Source of the DNA: Sulfurovum sp.
GTDB lineage: Bacteria > Campylobacterota > Campylobacteria > Campylobacterales > Sulfurovaceae
Direction of reading: 5' to 3'
Assembly (NCBI GenBank): GCA_030634925.1
Contig: DAOVZV010000062.1
Location: 1 to 6,722 of the forward strand
DNA length: 6,722 nucleotides
Shown: positions 6,563 through 6,722 of the stretch, piece after piece
Numbering within the stretch: the stretch's first letter is position 1
How the letters are laid out: each line of letters begins with the position of its first letter
Notes under the pieces: model-generated
Databases searched by the model: none
Seen by the model: only the letters and a program-made list of their open reading frames with translations
What the model was told of the DNA's origin: nothing
Made by a program: the position numbers and the translations under genes

Positions 6563-6590
6563 ATAGAGACAAGTTAAATCTTGTCTCTAT
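6563..6590 (+). terminator. Hairpin terminator after narK
   Basis: ATAGAGACAAG (6563-6573) pairs perfectly with CTTGTCTCTAT (6580-6590): an 11-bp stem with a six-base TTAAAT loop, 23 bases after the narK stop. The trailing CTTCTAGCTT is only moderately T-rich. The near-symmetrical hairpin isolates narK from the gene that follows. Confidence 0.75.
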
Positions 6591-6609
6591 CTTCTAGCTT
6601 CACTTATGT

Positions 6610-6638
6610 TATAATAAAAATTATTAAATTCATAGGAG
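6610..6638 (+). promoter_or_regulatory. Promoter -10 box and ribosome site of the Rpn-family gene
   Basis: TATAAT at 6610-6615 follows the narK terminator, and AGGAG at 6634-6638 lies seven bases before the ATG at 6646. No clear -35 box. This gives the next gene its own transcription start, separate from narK. Confidence 0.55.
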
Positions 6639-6645
6639 CTAAAAA

Positions 6646-6722
6646 ATGCAAACATACATAGACCCATTCACAGATTTTGGATTTAAAAGGATATTTGGAA
6701 GTGAAGAGTCAAAGCCACTTCT
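6646..6722 (+). CDS. Rpn family nuclease / PD-(D/E)XK putative transposase, N-terminal fragment
   Basis: Only the first 25 codons are in the window; the gene runs off the right edge. The start reads MQTYIDPFTDFGFKRIFG followed by SEESKPLL, the highly conserved opening of the Rpn/PDDEXK_2 family (pattern Y-I/L-x-P-x-T-D-x-x-F-K-x-I-F-G). Members are RecA-independent recombination-promoting nucleases or were annotated as putative transposases; they are common in multiple copies in bacterial genomes. The catalytic Asp/Glu/Lys core lies beyond the window, so activity cannot be judged. Its own ribosome site (AGGAG) and TATAAT, plus the narK terminator, suggest independent expression and no tie to nitrate metabolism. 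Confidence 0.8.
   Translation, partial: MQTYIDPFTDFGFKRIFGSEESKPL

Overview
The window is AT-rich and dense with genes. It looks like chromosome from a bacterium of the Campylobacterota (epsilonproteobacterial) type. The clues are a polyamine pair that includes an NspC-type carboxy(nor)spermidine decarboxylase, heavy use of ATA, CTA and AGA codons, promoters with clear TATAAT boxes but no recognisable -35 box, and the families present. This placement is inference from gene content; the genus cannot be read from the sequence.

Region 1 (1-1509, + strand) is a polyamine module. It holds the 3' end of a spermidine-synthase-family aminopropyltransferase and an overlapping, divergent NspC-like PLP decarboxylase. 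Adjacent fold-type III decarboxylase and aminopropyltransferase genes suggest spermidine synthesis, possibly through a carboxylated intermediate. A small hairpin lies in the 15-bp gap before the next, convergent gene.

Region 2 (1525-6539) is a nitrate/nitrite uptake and assimilation locus built around one divergent control region. Leftward run a siroheme nitrite reductase (nirA-like, 639 aa) and then a fused four-cluster ferredoxin plus eight-helix DmsC/NrfD-type quinol dehydrogenase (530 aa). Rightward runs a NarK-type nitrate/nitrite MFS transporter (426 aa). NarK would import nitrate or nitrite and NirA would reduce nitrite to ammonium. The fused membrane protein could pass quinol electrons to a cytoplasmic acceptor, either NirA or a nitrate reductase encoded elsewhere. 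The locus has no molybdenum nitrate reductase, although both ends of the leftward operon are visible.

Two things stand out. The last ~85 residues of the nitrite reductase closely resemble the end of a Ser/Thr protein kinase C-lobe, without the catalytic parts. The nirA/narK intergenic region carries a long imperfect inverted repeat centred at 5162, with each arm placed almost identically upstream of one of two divergent -10 boxes. That is the layout expected for one regulator activating both units.

Region 3 (6540-6722) holds a strong hairpin terminator after narK, a promoter, and the first 25 codons of an Rpn/PD-(D/E)XK nuclease-family gene that runs off the window.

No tRNA, rRNA, CRISPR array or complete mobile element was found. 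No stretch over 300 bases lacks a gene.
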